A program made the position numbers and the translations under genes. The notes beneath the pieces were generated by a model, which made no database searches, was not told where the DNA came from, and saw only the letters and a list, made by a program, of their open reading frames with translations. From the NCBI GenBank assembly GCA_017550655.1, contig JAFZOK010000024.1, positions 310,001 to 374,000 on the forward strand: a stretch of DNA of 64,000 nucleotides, read 5' to 3'. This DNA comes from Bacteroidales bacterium (GTDB lineage: Bacteria; Bacteroidota; Bacteroidia; Bacteroidales; UBA932). Shown here in pieces: positions 25,240 to 33,556 of this stretch (position 1 is its first letter; each line of letters begins with the position of its first letter).

Positions 25240-27648
25240 CTACCTGCTGTATCCTCTCTTATAAGGGTTCCCCTCGTACCAGTTGATGTACGCCTGAATT
25301 GCAGTCCTCGTACCACCCGGAGTAGGGTAGTCTCCGCTAAAATACCAGTCTCCGTTGTTCTCTGGACAAGCCTTATGCAGATTTGCAATGCTCTGGAACA
25401 CCACCCGCACAGGAATCTTACCCTCCAGTTCCGCCGGCGTTACCATCTGCGCAATCTTCTCTGAAATCTCCTCATCCGTAAACGGAGCATATATTTCCTT
25501 CACATAGTTTTCAACGATTCCCGCCGCATCAGCTCCCATAGCTCTAACTCCAGCACTCAAAGCCTTACCCTTCATACCCTTACGCCCAACCGAAGTACTC
25601 GTATATTCCTCCAGCGGCCGCTTCTCCGCTTCCTTGCACTTGCGGTACACCTCGGAAAGCACCTTCTCCATACCTCTTTCCTTCAGCAACGCCACCGCCG
25701 CATTGAACGCAATGAACTCTCCCATCCTGCTCATATCAATACCGTAGCAATCCGGATACCTGATCTGCGGAGAAGAAGAAATTATCACAATCTCCCGAGG
25801 TTCCAGCCTGGACAGTATCTTTATGATGCTCTGTTTCAGCGTAGTACCCCTTACAATACTGTCATCTATCACCGCAATGGAATCCACTCCCGCCTCTATA
25901 CTATTATAGGTAATGTCATAAACGTGCGCCGCCAGATCGTTCCTGGTGCTTCCCTCTGCAATAAAGGTCCTCATCTTGATATCCTTTATCGCCAGCTTCT
26001 CGCTCCTGACCTTATGCGCCAATATCTCTTGGATGCGGTTCTTAACCTCTATATGCTCCTCTTTATGTTCCCGGTCTCCTTCAATATCGTAGACTGGGAA
26101 CGATTTCGCCTGTTTTTGTTCCCGGTCTCCTTTAATATCGTAGACTGGGAACGATTTCGCCTGTTTTTGTTCCCGGTCTACTTTAATATCGTAGACTGGG
26201 AACGATTTCGCCTGTTTATGTTCCCGGTCTCCTTTAATATCGTAGACTGGGAACGATTTCGCCTGTTTATGTTCCCGGTCTACCTCATTATTGCAGACTG
26301 GGAACACTTCTTTTCTGCAAAGCGTTTCAAACTCCTCTACTGATGTATCTGCATCAGAATTCAATCCGCCATTCACACATCCATCCGCACTGCTATCGGT
26401 GTTTTCATCCTCACTGGAAAGAAGATGAGAAATCTTCTTCAGTTTCAGCTCGTTCAAGTGCTCGTTCAGTCCCTCCAGCATACCCATAAACGCCACCTCC
26501 GCGGTGTTTGGGATGAAGGAGAACACAGTCTTGTCCAGATCCGGGCACACATCCAGAATCTGCGGAATCAGCAGCTTTCCGAGCATCTTCCTCTCCCGGT
26601 AAATGTCCGCGTCGCTTCCTCTGGAGAAATAAATCCTCTCAAAGGAACACGGCCTCGGATTCTCCGGCTTAACCAGGCAGCTGATGTTGAATTTTCCGTC
26701 CTTGTGTATGGTGATTGCCTCTCCAGGCTGCAGCACCTGCACCTTGTCGTACTTAACGTCAAGCGCGGTCTGTATCGCAGCCCTTTCACTCGCCGCCACA
26801 ATTATCTCATCATCAATGTAGTAGAAGCATGGCCTTATTCCCCATCTGTCCCTGAACACAAAGCTCTCTCCGCTTCCCGTCGACCCCACAATGCAAAAAC
26901 CTCCGTCCCAGCTTCTGGAAGCCTCGGAGATGATGCCTTCCATATCTATGTTGTCCTCAATCTTGGCGTTCAGTTCTTCTCCAACCAGCCCTTCTCCACT
27001 CAGTCCATCTTTCTTGAACTTCCTGTATAAATCTGAGTGATGCTCGTCCAGCAGCGCTCCCATCTGCTCCAGAATCAGGAAGGTGTCCGCATCGCTCCTC
27101 GGATGCTGCCCCTGCCCCTGCACCATTGTGGCAAACAGCTCTTTCTCGTTGGTTATGTTGAAGTTACCAGCCAGGCACAGATTCCTGTTCCTCCAGTTAT
27201 TCCTCCTCAAAAACGGATGCACGTAGCTCATTCCGCTCCTTCCGGTAGTGGAGTACCTGAGATGCCCAATGTATACCTCCCCGATATACGGCAAATCTTG
27301 AGCAAAGGCATCAGCGCCACCCGTTCCGCTCCCGACCATATCGGCAGTATCTATCCGCCTCTCCCTCTTTGCAACCTCTATCTCCTTGGAAACGTTCTCA
27401 AAGCACTCGGAAATAGCGGTATTCCCCAGCGCCCTCTGGCGGAATATGTACTCCGTCCCCGGCTTGGAATCAATCTTCACACAGGCCAGTCCGGCCCCTT
27501 CCTGCCCCCTGTTATGCTGCTTTTCCATCATTAGGTACAGCTTGTTAAGCCCGTAGAGAGGAGTCCCGTATTTTTCCTGATAGTAAGAAATTGGTTTCAG
27601 CAGGCGCAATAGAACCACGCCGCATTCGTGCTTGATCTGATCGCTCAT
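25240..27648 (-). CDS. purF: Amidophosphoribosyltransferase (PurF-type) with repeat-bearing insertion
   Basis: First step of purine synthesis: PRPP plus glutamine gives phosphoribosylamine. The N-terminal glutamine amidotransferase has the nucleophile Cys in HECGVV (Cys9) and MMEKQHNRGQEGAGLA; the PRPP-binding loop is VIDDSIVRGTT near residue 593, with SSSPQIRYPDCYGIDM after it. The protein is 802 residues, well over the roughly 630 I expect for Bacteroidales homologues. The excess is an insertion of about 135 residues (around 405-540) between the end of NELKLKK and RSEKLAIKDIKMRTFIAEG. It contains an acidic Ser/Asp stretch and then five 17-residue repeats. Both catalytic halves look intact and in frame. 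A second, canonical PurF elsewhere in the genome cannot be excluded. Confidence 0.88.
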   Translation of the reverse strand: MSDQIKHECGVVLLRLLKPISYYQEKYGTPLYGLNKLYLMMEKQHNRGQEGAGLACVKIDSKPGTEYIFRQRALGNTAISECFENVSKEIEVAKRERRIDTADMVGSGTGGADAFAQDLPYIGEVYIGHLRYSTTGRSGMSYVHPFLRRNNWRNRNLCLAGNFNITNEKELFATMVQGQGQHPRSDADTFLILEQMGALLDEHHSDLYRKFKKDGLSGEGLVGEELNAKIEDNIDMEGIISEASRSWDGGFCIVGSTGSGESFVFRDRWGIRPCFYYIDDEIIVAASERAAIQTALDVKYDKVQVLQPGEAITIHKDGKFNISCLVKPENPRPCSFERIYFSRGSDADIYRERKMLGKLLIPQILDVCPDLDKTVFSFIPNTAEVAFMGMLEGLNEHLNELKLKKISHLLSSEDENTDSSADGCVNGGLNSDADTSVEEFETLCRKEVFPVCNNEVDREHKQAKSFPVYDIKGDREHKQAKSFPVYDIKVDREQKQAKSFPVYDIKGDREQKQAKSFPVYDIEGDREHKEEHIEVKNRIQEILAHKVRSEKLAIKDIKMRTFIAEGSTRNDLAAHVYDITYNSIEAGVDSIAVIDDSIVRGTTLKQSIIKILSRLEPREIVIISSSPQIRYPDCYGIDMSRMGEFIAFNAAVALLKERGMEKVLSEVYRKCKEAEKRPLEEYTSTSVGRKGMKGKALSAGVRAMGADAAGIVENYVKEIYAPFTDEEISEKIAQMVTPAELEGKIPVRVVFQSIANLHKACPENNGDWYFSGDYPTPGGTRTAIQAYINWYEGNPYKRGYSR
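26056..26310. repeat. In-frame tandem hairpin repeat in purF, five 51-bp units
   Basis: Units (plus coordinates) 26260-26310, 26209-26259, 26158-26208, 26107-26157 and 26056-26106 encode five 17-residue repeats of consensus KSFPVYDIKGDREHKQA. In the mRNA, each unit contains GTTCCCAGTCT followed 13 bases later by AGACCGGGAAC, 10 of 11 positions paired, so a row of strong hairpins is predicted. The linker reads CAGGCGAAATCGT, close to CAGGGGAAATCCGT at 4571-4719. 51 bp is a multiple of three, so copy number can change without frameshift. Confidence 0.95.
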
Positions 27649-27668
27649 AACGAATAACTTTCTGCCTG

Positions 27669-27676
27669 CAAATGTA
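27669..27676 (-). promoter_or_regulatory. -7 box of purF
   Basis: Minus strand TACATTTG, an exact TAnnTTTG, 20 bases upstream of the purF ATG at 27648 and inside the 49-base gap to the upstream gene. No clear -33 TTTG. Confidence 0.5.
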
Positions 27677-27697
27677 ATCTATTTCTCCGGATTGCCG

Positions 27698-28411
27698 CTA
27701 ATAGAGCTGAGTGTCTTTTGTATAAGCCCACTCTCTGCCATCTGAGGTTTCTGTTTTCTTTCCTTTTTCATTATACAGGAACACATTGAACCTTTTGCCG
27801 GTAAAAAGACTAATATCCTTGAGGTTTTTGATTGGGGTATCTATCCACTTGATGCATAAACCGTTGATATTGGCTTTCATAAATAGATATTCATACAGGT
27901 GAGTCGGGTATGCTTCCAGTTCTGGTTTCTCCTTGTATCTTGGGTTGGCAAAATTCTCTAACACCCACTTTCCATTATGGTTCCTGGCAACTTTGAATGT
28001 GCGTATCAATACTGATGCACGGTATCTTGGATTGTCCATGTCCCTATTGTCCTCAAAGGTTAAATCTATTCCGGAAACGTGCGTATGCAGGCTTCCTACA
28101 GGAAAGGCCGGTTTGAAGCTGTTTTTCCCGTTCCTATGGTAAACTATGTAATCCTTAAAGCCGTCTTTGTCCTCTTCGTGGTAATAGAACTCTATGGTAT
28201 GAAGATAGATTCTGTAAGTATCTATGCAGTCTCCAGATACTTCAAAATAGCCTCCGTAGAGAAGATGTAATGCGATTTCATTGAAATCATCCTCAACCTT
28301 TGCTGTCTCGTAGGGATTATCAAGGTTTCTTTTGTTTTGTGCTCCCTTGAATTCTTTAAGGCTAGCCATCAATGTCGGATACTTGATTCCTGTTAGTTTA
28401 ATTTCAGTCAT
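27698..28411 (-). CDS. Uncharacterised protein, possibly methylpurine-glycosylase-like fold
   Basis: 237 residues, no signal peptide. The central part reads IALHLLYGGYFEVSG, then YLHTIEFYYHEEDKD, YIVYHRNGKNSF, GSLHTHVSGIDLTFED and RYRASVLIRTF. The order (helix with LL-G, an E-x-Y-Y segment, a G-h-h-h-G strand, then a h-LIR strand) resembles the alkyladenine/3-methyladenine glycosylase fold and a group of plasmid- and phage-borne proteins with FHRNGK...GLDITF...LIRS; this is recognition by eye and tentative. Its ATG overlaps the stop codon of the upstream deiminase gene by four bases, so the two are probably translationally coupled. Confidence 0.55.
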   Translation of the reverse strand: MTEIKLTGIKYPTLMASLKEFKGAQNKRNLDNPYETAKVEDDFNEIALHLLYGGYFEVSGDCIDTYRIYLHTIEFYYHEEDKDGFKDYIVYHRNGKNSFKPAFPVGSLHTHVSGIDLTFEDNRDMDNPRYRASVLIRTFKVARNHNGKWVLENFANPRYKEKPELEAYPTHLYEYLFMKANINGLCIKWIDTPIKNLKDISLFTGKRFNVFLYNEKGKKTETSDGREWAYTKDTQLY

Positions 28412-29268
28412 AATTGAATCTCTTTATAAAGGTTATTGTTTAAATCGCTTAGGATGTTCCAGGTAACGCAGTTGAGGGCGCCGCCCTGGAGGACAAGGCT
28501 TTGGCAATCTCTAATCTGGATTACCTTGGTGTCCGGGAAGAAGCCCTGGATCTGCTCTGCAGCCAGAGAGTCTTCCGGAAGCCCCAATCCCGGTATAAAG
28601 ATACAGTTTTTCGTCTGAAGAAAGTTGATGTAAGCCCAGGAGAACCGCTTATTCAGGGCTGTTCCGTAATGTAGCTCCGCAATGCTGAAATGCGGTCTGA
28701 GGGCCTTCAGCAGCCGTTTCCTAAGGTACGGGTCAAAATCCACGTAGTTGTTTAGGAGGACGGAATCTCCGCCAATAAACCTAACCATTCCATCCGCATG
28801 CCCGAACATCTCATATCTGTCCCACGGAATCAAGACAATCTCCGCCTGAAGTAGTCTTTCAAGCTCTGCGATTAGCTCATTCCGGCTCCAGGAAGGATTC
28901 TCAAGAAGGATTTTGTCTGTCATAATTACCTTGGAATCGCACTTAACCACATTGCCGCCATCCAGAACAATGTCCGTCTGAATGCACTCCAGCCCAAGAT
29001 CCGAGCAGATTCTCCGGTATTGCGGGATGTAGCCGTCATAGCCCTTAAGGTAATCCGGCCGGTATTTATAAGACAGAAACCGTCCCTTATCCAGCTGGAT
29101 AGGCATATAGTCCCTTGCCCAGATATGCTTTGGACTCGGTGTACGTGGAAGAAACTCAACCTCTATCCCGTTGGAATCCAGCGCACTCATAAGATTCATG
29201 CATACCGGCTCAAACGCCGATAGCCCTCTGGCGATATACACCATATTTGTCTGATTGTCGTTTATCAT
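28408..29268 (-). CDS. Agmatine deiminase / peptidyl-arginine deiminase family protein
   Basis: About 286 residues of the PAD_porph/agmatine-deiminase fold. Catalytic landmarks are present: WARDYMPIQL, the DGGN motif (VLDGGNVV), GHADGMVRFIGG (His plus Asp) and the C-terminal nucleophile in GGALNCVTW. Agmatine deiminases make N-carbamoylputrescine; the family also includes free-arginine deiminases. At under 290 residues this is shorter than typical agmatine deiminases (about 340-370), so the substrate is uncertain. The ATG at 29268 (MINDNQTNM) is used because a -7 box lies at 29277-29284, after the longer start at 29304. It overlaps the downstream gene by four bases (ATGA). Confidence 0.82.
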   Translation of the reverse strand: MINDNQTNMVYIARGLSAFEPVCMNLMSALDSNGIEVEFLPRTPSPKHIWARDYMPIQLDKGRFLSYKYRPDYLKGYDGYIPQYRRICSDLGLECIQTDIVLDGGNVVKCDSKVIMTDKILLENPSWSRNELIAELERLLQAEIVLIPWDRYEMFGHADGMVRFIGGDSVLLNNYVDFDPYLRKRLLKALRPHFSIAELHYGTALNKRFSWAYINFLQTKNCIFIPGLGLPEDSLAAEQIQGFFPDTKVIQIRDCQSLVLQGGALNCVTWNILSDLNNNLYKEIQL

Positions 29269-29276
29269 AGCACCGG

Positions 29277-29284
29277 CAAAAGTA
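29277..29284 (-). promoter_or_regulatory. -7 box of the deiminase gene
   Basis: Minus strand TACTTTTG matches TAnnTTTG exactly and lies 8 bases before the ATG at 29268, so the leader would be very short. It rules against the start at 29304. Confidence 0.5.
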
Positions 29285-29356
29285 TGCTGCCCTCTCCACG
29301 CCACCTAAGAAAATTTGTTAAAAGATGTTAACGGCCCGGGAAAAAGTTATTTTTAG

Positions 29357-29364
29357 TATATTTG
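29357..29364 (+). promoter_or_regulatory. -7 box of the phosphohexomutase gene
   Basis: TATATTTG matches TAnnTTTG exactly, 20 bases before the ATG at 29385. No good -33 TTTG at about 20 bases. Confidence 0.5.
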
Positions 29365-29384
29365 AAAAATAAATAGCAATTAAT

Positions 29385-31088
29385 ATGGACGAGAGAATAA
29401 TACAAGTGGCCAAGAGCTGGCTCGGCGACGGTTATGACGAGGAAACCAAGGCGGAAGTAAGGCGTCTTCTGGAAGGCGATCCAAAGGAACTTCAGGAAGC
29501 ATTCTACAAGACTCTGGAGTTTGGTACGGGCGGCCTGAGAGGCATAATGGGAGCGGGTTGCAACCGCATGAACCGCTACACCGTAGGCATGGCAACCCAG
29601 GGCTTTGCCAACTACCTCAAGAAGTGCTTCTCCCATCTGGACCAGATCAAGGTAGCCGTATCCTACGACTGCCGCAACAACTCCGCCACATTCTCCCGAA
29701 TCGTTGCGGAAATCTTCGAGGCTAACGGCTTCCACGTATATCTCACCAAGGAACTCCGCCCAACCCCAGAGCTCAGCTACGCCATTCGCCATTTCGGATG
29801 CCAGGGCGGCGTAATGGTCACCGCCTCCCATAACCCAAAGATCTACAACGGCTACAAAGCCTACTGGGAAGACGGAGCCCAGGTTATCGCCCCACACGAC
29901 AAGAACATTATAGAAGAGGTAAACGCCATCACCGATATCTCCCAGGTAAAATGGAACAGGGACGCTGAAACAAAAGGCCAGATTGAGCTGGTAGGGGAAG
30001 AACTGGACGATGACTATCTCCGCGATCTCTCAACCCTGCACGTTTCTCCGGAAAGCGTAAAAAGACACCACGACCTTGGAATTGTCTACACTCCGCTCCA
30101 CGGATGCGGCGTAAAGATTGTTCCAAGAGCCCTAAGAGAAATGGGCTTCACCAACGTCCATCTGGTAGAGGATCAGTGCATCAACTCCGGAGAATTCCCA
30201 ACCGTGCAGTCTCCTAACCCAGAGGAACCTACAGCCATGAAGATGGCCCTGGACCTTGCAGAAAGGGTAGGAGCAGAAATTGTCTGCGCATCAGACCCTG
30301 ACGCAGACCGCTGCGGCATAGCAGTAAGAGATGAGAACAATAACCTCGTCCTCCTTAACGGCAACCAGATGAACTGCATCCTCACATACTATATGCTGAG
30401 GCGCTGGAAGGAGCTCGGCCGCCTGGAAAATCCGGAAAAGTTCCCGTACATAATAAAGACCATTGTAACCTCCAACCTGATGAGCGACATTGCAGACCAT
30501 TTCCAGGTAAAATGGTACAACGTCCTCACCGGCTTCAAGAACATAGCGGAAGTCATCCACGCCAACGAGGGCAAGGGCATCTACATCTGCGGCGGAGAGG
30601 AGAGTTTCGGCTTTGCGGTAGGTGAGTATGTAAGAGACAAAGACAGCCCAATAACTGTCTCATTGATTTGTGAATGCGCCGCCTGGTGCAAGGACCATAA
30701 CACCACCGTCTGGGGCCTCCTCCAGTCCATCTACAAGCAGTTTGGAGAAAGGAAGGACTGGCTCCGCAGCTACACCTTCCCTGGCATAGAAGGAAAGCAG
30801 AAGATAGACGGCATTGTGGAGCAGTACCGCACCAACCCTCCAACCCACATTGGAAGCAGCCCGATCATAGAGTACAGAGACTACCTCAAGCACGACTACT
30901 ACGCCCCTGAGGTAAAGCTTGCCAAGAGCAACGTCCTCCAGTACACCGCAGAAGATGGCACCGTTGTATCTCTCCGTCCTTCAGGAACTGAGCCTAAGAT
31001 CAAGTTCTACTTCAACCTCCGCTGCAACCCTGGCGAAGACGTTGAAGCCAAAGCCCAGGCAATAGACGCACAGTTTGCCATCCAGTAG
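29385..31088 (+). CDS. Phospho-sugar mutase (phosphoglucomutase/phosphomannomutase family)
   Basis: 567 residues, the length of the PgcA-type alpha-D-phosphohexomutases. The active-site phosphoserine lies in GGVMVTASHNPKIYNGYKAYWEDGAQV; the metal-binding loop is ASDPDADRCGIAV; the sugar-binding loop is GGEESFGFAVG; the C-terminal phosphate-binding site is LRPSGTEPKIKFY. It interconverts hexose 1- and 6-phosphates and so can supply glucose-1-phosphate for the RmlA and UDP-sugar pathways in this window. It stands alone with its own -7 box, and a 116-bp REP-like element starts 15 bases after the stop. Confidence 0.93.
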   Translation: MDERIIQVAKSWLGDGYDEETKAEVRRLLEGDPKELQEAFYKTLEFGTGGLRGIMGAGCNRMNRYTVGMATQGFANYLKKCFSHLDQIKVAVSYDCRNNSATFSRIVAEIFEANGFHVYLTKELRPTPELSYAIRHFGCQGGVMVTASHNPKIYNGYKAYWEDGAQVIAPHDKNIIEEVNAITDISQVKWNRDAETKGQIELVGEELDDDYLRDLSTLHVSPESVKRHHDLGIVYTPLHGCGVKIVPRALREMGFTNVHLVEDQCINSGEFPTVQSPNPEEPTAMKMALDLAERVGAEIVCASDPDADRCGIAVRDENNNLVLLNGNQMNCILTYYMLRRWKELGRLENPEKFPYIIKTIVTSNLMSDIADHFQVKWYNVLTGFKNIAEVIHANEGKGIYICGGEESFGFAVGEYVRDKDSPITVSLICECAAWCKDHNTTVWGLLQSIYKQFGERKDWLRSYTFPGIEGKQKIDGIVEQYRTNPPTHIGSSPIIEYRDYLKHDYYAPEVKLAKSNVLQYTAEDGTVVSLRPSGTEPKIKFYFNLRCNPGEDVEAKAQAIDAQFAIQ

Positions 31089-31103
31089 GGAGGAGTGAAA
31101 TTC

Positions 31104-31219
31104 GGCGATGGTGCTTTGTAAGTGATTGACTATCAAGCATTCCTAAAATAAGACCTTGTTGTAGACAACGCTTATTTTGAAACATATTGATAATAAGATA
31201 GTTGCAAGACACCATCGCC
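31104..31219. repeat. 116-bp palindromic REP-like element, copy C (no adjacent RAYT)
   Basis: Starts GGCGATGGTGCTTTGTAAG and ends GTTGCAAGACACCATCGCC. Same length as copies A and B at 17-18 kb and the same terminal sequence, but the centre is different: AAAATAAG pairs with CTTATTTT here, in place of ATATTAC with GTAATAT. It fills most of the 164-base gap between the mutase and the MFS gene; the rest holds no clear promoter. Confidence 0.85.
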
Positions 31220-31252
31220 GCAAACTAACACAGTATAATATAACAGCTTAAT

Positions 31253-32503
31253 ATGAACACAGCAGCACAGCAGCATCCGACAGGTTCAAGACGGGTATTT
31301 TACCTTGTCATCATAATGATATTCTGGTTTGTGATTTCCTTTGTCACAAACATCCTGGGACCGCTGATCCCGGATATCATCAACAGCTTTAACCTGAGCA
31401 AGTTGACTCTTGCCGGTTTCATCCCTACATCCTTCTTCGTAGCCTATGCCGTGATGAGCATTCCGGCCGGCCTGCTGATAGAAAGATTTGGAGAAAAAGT
31501 TGTGCTGTTCATCGGCTTTATGATGCCGCTTATCGGCTCCCTCCTTTTTGCCTTCTTCCACAGCTATCCGGTACTGCTTTGTTCCTGCTTCATCATAGGC
31601 CTCGGAATGGCAATGCTGCAGACTGTCATCAACCCTCTCCAGAGAGCAGTTGGAGGAGAGGAAAACTACGCTTTCGTAGGGGATATGAGCCAGGTGGTTT
31701 TCAGCGGCGCTTCCTTTGTAAGCCCGCTTGTTTACACTTACTATGTTGCTAACCCAATGAGCATTGCGCCGGAGGGCCTTCCTTGGATTTCCCTGTATTT
31801 CCTCTTCGGCTTCATCCTCTTCATCATGCTCATTGTTGTTCTTATTTGCCGCTTCCCTAAGATCGAGCTCAAGGCAGACGAAAAGTCCGGCGGCAAGTCC
31901 TCATATTTCGAGCTCTTCAAGGAAAGCAAGGTTTGGCTTTTCGCCCTCGGTATCTTCTTCTACGTAAGCACCGAGCAGGGCATCGCCAACAACATCTCCC
32001 TCTTCCTGGAGCGTTACCACGGCGTTGATCCTCACACCCTTGGCGCATCAGCAGTTGCCTGGTTCTGGGGCAGCATGCTCATTGGCTGCATTGTAGGCCT
32101 CCTTCTCCTCAAGCTCATAGACTCCAAGGTTCTTCTCAGAATCTGCGGCGTCTTGGCAATTGCCCTTCTTGCAGTGGCTCTTACCACTCACAACTCCACG
32201 GTTGCTCTCTACTGCCTACCTTGCGTTGGTTTTGCAATGAGCCTGATGTACCCGATCATCTTCTCCCTGGCTCTTAATTCTGTCACAAGACACCACGGTT
32301 CCTTTGCCGGCATTATGTGCACCGCCATTGTCGGTGGCGCTGCCGGCCCTCTGTTTGTGAGCCTGCTTAGCGATGCCACCCACTCCCTCCGCACCGGCAT
32401 GTGCCTTATCTTTGTCTTCATCCTTTACATTTTCCTCATCGGTTTCTGGGCAAAACCAATCGTTAAAAACAAGCTGATTGGGAAGAAAAACAAGGGAAAA
32501 TAA
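31253..32503 (+). CDS. MFS sugar transporter, FHS (fucose permease-like) family
   Basis: 416 residues with 12 predicted membrane helices. ILGPLIPDIINSFNLSKLTLAGFIPTSFF and the loop LIERFGEKVVLFIGFMMP between helices 2 and 3 follow the major facilitator pattern. MAMLQTVINPLQRAVGGEENYAF, with its NP-L motif, resembles the fucose:proton symporter (FHS) branch common in Bacteroidota. The sugar carried is not known. The C-terminal tail is Lys-rich. A terminator follows at 32579-32604. Confidence 0.85.
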   Translation: MNTAAQQHPTGSRRVFYLVIIMIFWFVISFVTNILGPLIPDIINSFNLSKLTLAGFIPTSFFVAYAVMSIPAGLLIERFGEKVVLFIGFMMPLIGSLLFAFFHSYPVLLCSCFIIGLGMAMLQTVINPLQRAVGGEENYAFVGDMSQVVFSGASFVSPLVYTYYVANPMSIAPEGLPWISLYFLFGFILFIMLIVVLICRFPKIELKADEKSGGKSSYFELFKESKVWLFALGIFFYVSTEQGIANNISLFLERYHGVDPHTLGASAVAWFWGSMLIGCIVGLLLLKLIDSKVLLRICGVLAIALLAVALTTHNSTVALYCLPCVGFAMSLMYPIIFSLALNSVTRHHGSFAGIMCTAIVGGAAGPLFVSLLSDATHSLRTGMCLIFVFILYIFLIGFWAKPIVKNKLIGKKNKGK

Positions 32504-32578
32504 GTAGGAAAAGATGGAAGAATAAATAACCTCAGAACAACAAACACTGAACTCAACATAAACATTCAAATCATACGG

Positions 32579-32604
32579 AGAGCCACCTTTGGTGGCTTTT
32601 CTTG
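32579..32604 (+). terminator. Intrinsic terminator before the capsule locus
   Basis: GAGCCACC and GGTGGCTTTTCTT form an 8-bp stem with a TTT loop and a T-rich tail. It separates the MFS gene from the capsule promoter. Confidence 0.8.
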
Positions 32605-32622
32605 TTAATTGGACCTAAATGA

Positions 32623-32654
32623 TTTGTTTTTGATATATCATTTTGGTAAATTTG
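32623..32654 (+). promoter_or_regulatory. Promoter of the capsule/exopolysaccharide locus
   Basis: TTTG (32623-32626), 20 bases, TAAATTTG (32647-32654), a full consensus match. The first gene starts at 32730, leaving a leader of about 70 bases. All genes from here to 58675 point the same way with mostly short gaps or overlaps. Confidence 0.8.
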
Positions 32655-32729
32655 TATGTTTAATATGCCTTACAAGCGGCCATATTGATATAACACAGCA
32701 AAAACCTGAAAATTATTAATTTATGAATT

Positions 32730-33554
32730 ATGATAAAAACTAATCTATTTTTCAAGCGTATGCTTATTCTTGCCCTTAGTGCAGGAGCACTGTTTTCCTG
32801 CGCTACTCCAGACAAGATAGCATACTTCCAGGACACCGCAGGCCAGGACAAGACTATCAACCTTCCACAGGCAACTATCCGCCTGCAGCCTGGCGATATG
32901 ATTTCCATTGTTGTAAACACAAAGGATGCGGAATCTGCTTCAATGCTGAACCTACCTTATGTTGCTCAGCGCCTTGGAGCCGCTTCAAGAGAAGGAAACT
33001 ACTCAAATCAGCAAATGAGCGGCTACACCCTTGATCCTAACGGAGATATAGATTTCCCAATTGTAGGCAAGATTAATCTCAAGGGCCTGACACGTAGCGA
33101 GGCATCTGCCAAGGTAAAGAAGGTTCTCCTCGACAATCACCTTGTCAGCGATGTGTTCAACCCGGTTGTAACCGTTGAGTTCATGAACCTCGGCATCTCC
33201 ATAATGGGAGAAGTAGCCCGCCCGGGCCATTTTGCACTCAATAAGGATAACCTTAACATACTTGATGCCCTCTCAATGGCTGGAGACCTTACAATCTATG
33301 GTAACCGTGAGAATGTAAGAGTAATCCGCACAGAAGGAGATGTTCAGAAAACATACAATGTGGACTTGACAAGTGCAGAATCCACACTCAATTCTCCTGT
33401 TTACTATCTCAAGCAGGACGATATCATTTATGTAGAACCTAACGATGTCAAGATGAGGCAGAGTACAGTAAACGGCAACAATGTCAGAAGCACCGCATTC
33501 TGGATTAGCCTCGCCTCTCTTTTTGCAACCATCATTAGCATCATAACCAGATAA
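32730..33554 (+). CDS. wza: Polysaccharide export outer-membrane lipoprotein, Wza-like
   Basis: 274 residues. Signal peptide with lipobox GALFSCAT, then the polysaccharide export domain (RLQPGDMISIVVNTKD, YTLDPNGDIDFPIVGKINLKGLTRSEASAKVKKVL) and a SLBB-type domain (ISIMGEVARPGHFALNKDNLNILDALSMAGDL). A hydrophobic segment, FWISLASLFATIISIIT, ends the protein, as in Bacteroidota homologues. It forms the outer-membrane channel for capsule export. It is followed 2 bases later by the Wzc kinase. Confidence 0.93.
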   Translation: MIKTNLFFKRMLILALSAGALFSCATPDKIAYFQDTAGQDKTINLPQATIRLQPGDMISIVVNTKDAESASMLNLPYVAQRLGAASREGNYSNQQMSGYTLDPNGDIDFPIVGKINLKGLTRSEASAKVKKVLLDNHLVSDVFNPVVTVEFMNLGISIMGEVARPGHFALNKDNLNILDALSMAGDLTIYGNRENVRVIRTEGDVQKTYNVDLTSAESTLNSPVYYLKQDDIIYVEPNDVKMRQSTVNGNNVRSTAFWISLASLFATIISIITR

Positions 33555-33556
33555 TT

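Noticed and set aside
26056-26310. CRISPR-like array in purF
   Set aside because: Units are contiguous and nearly identical across repeat and spacer, in frame with a coding gene, with no cas genes in the window.
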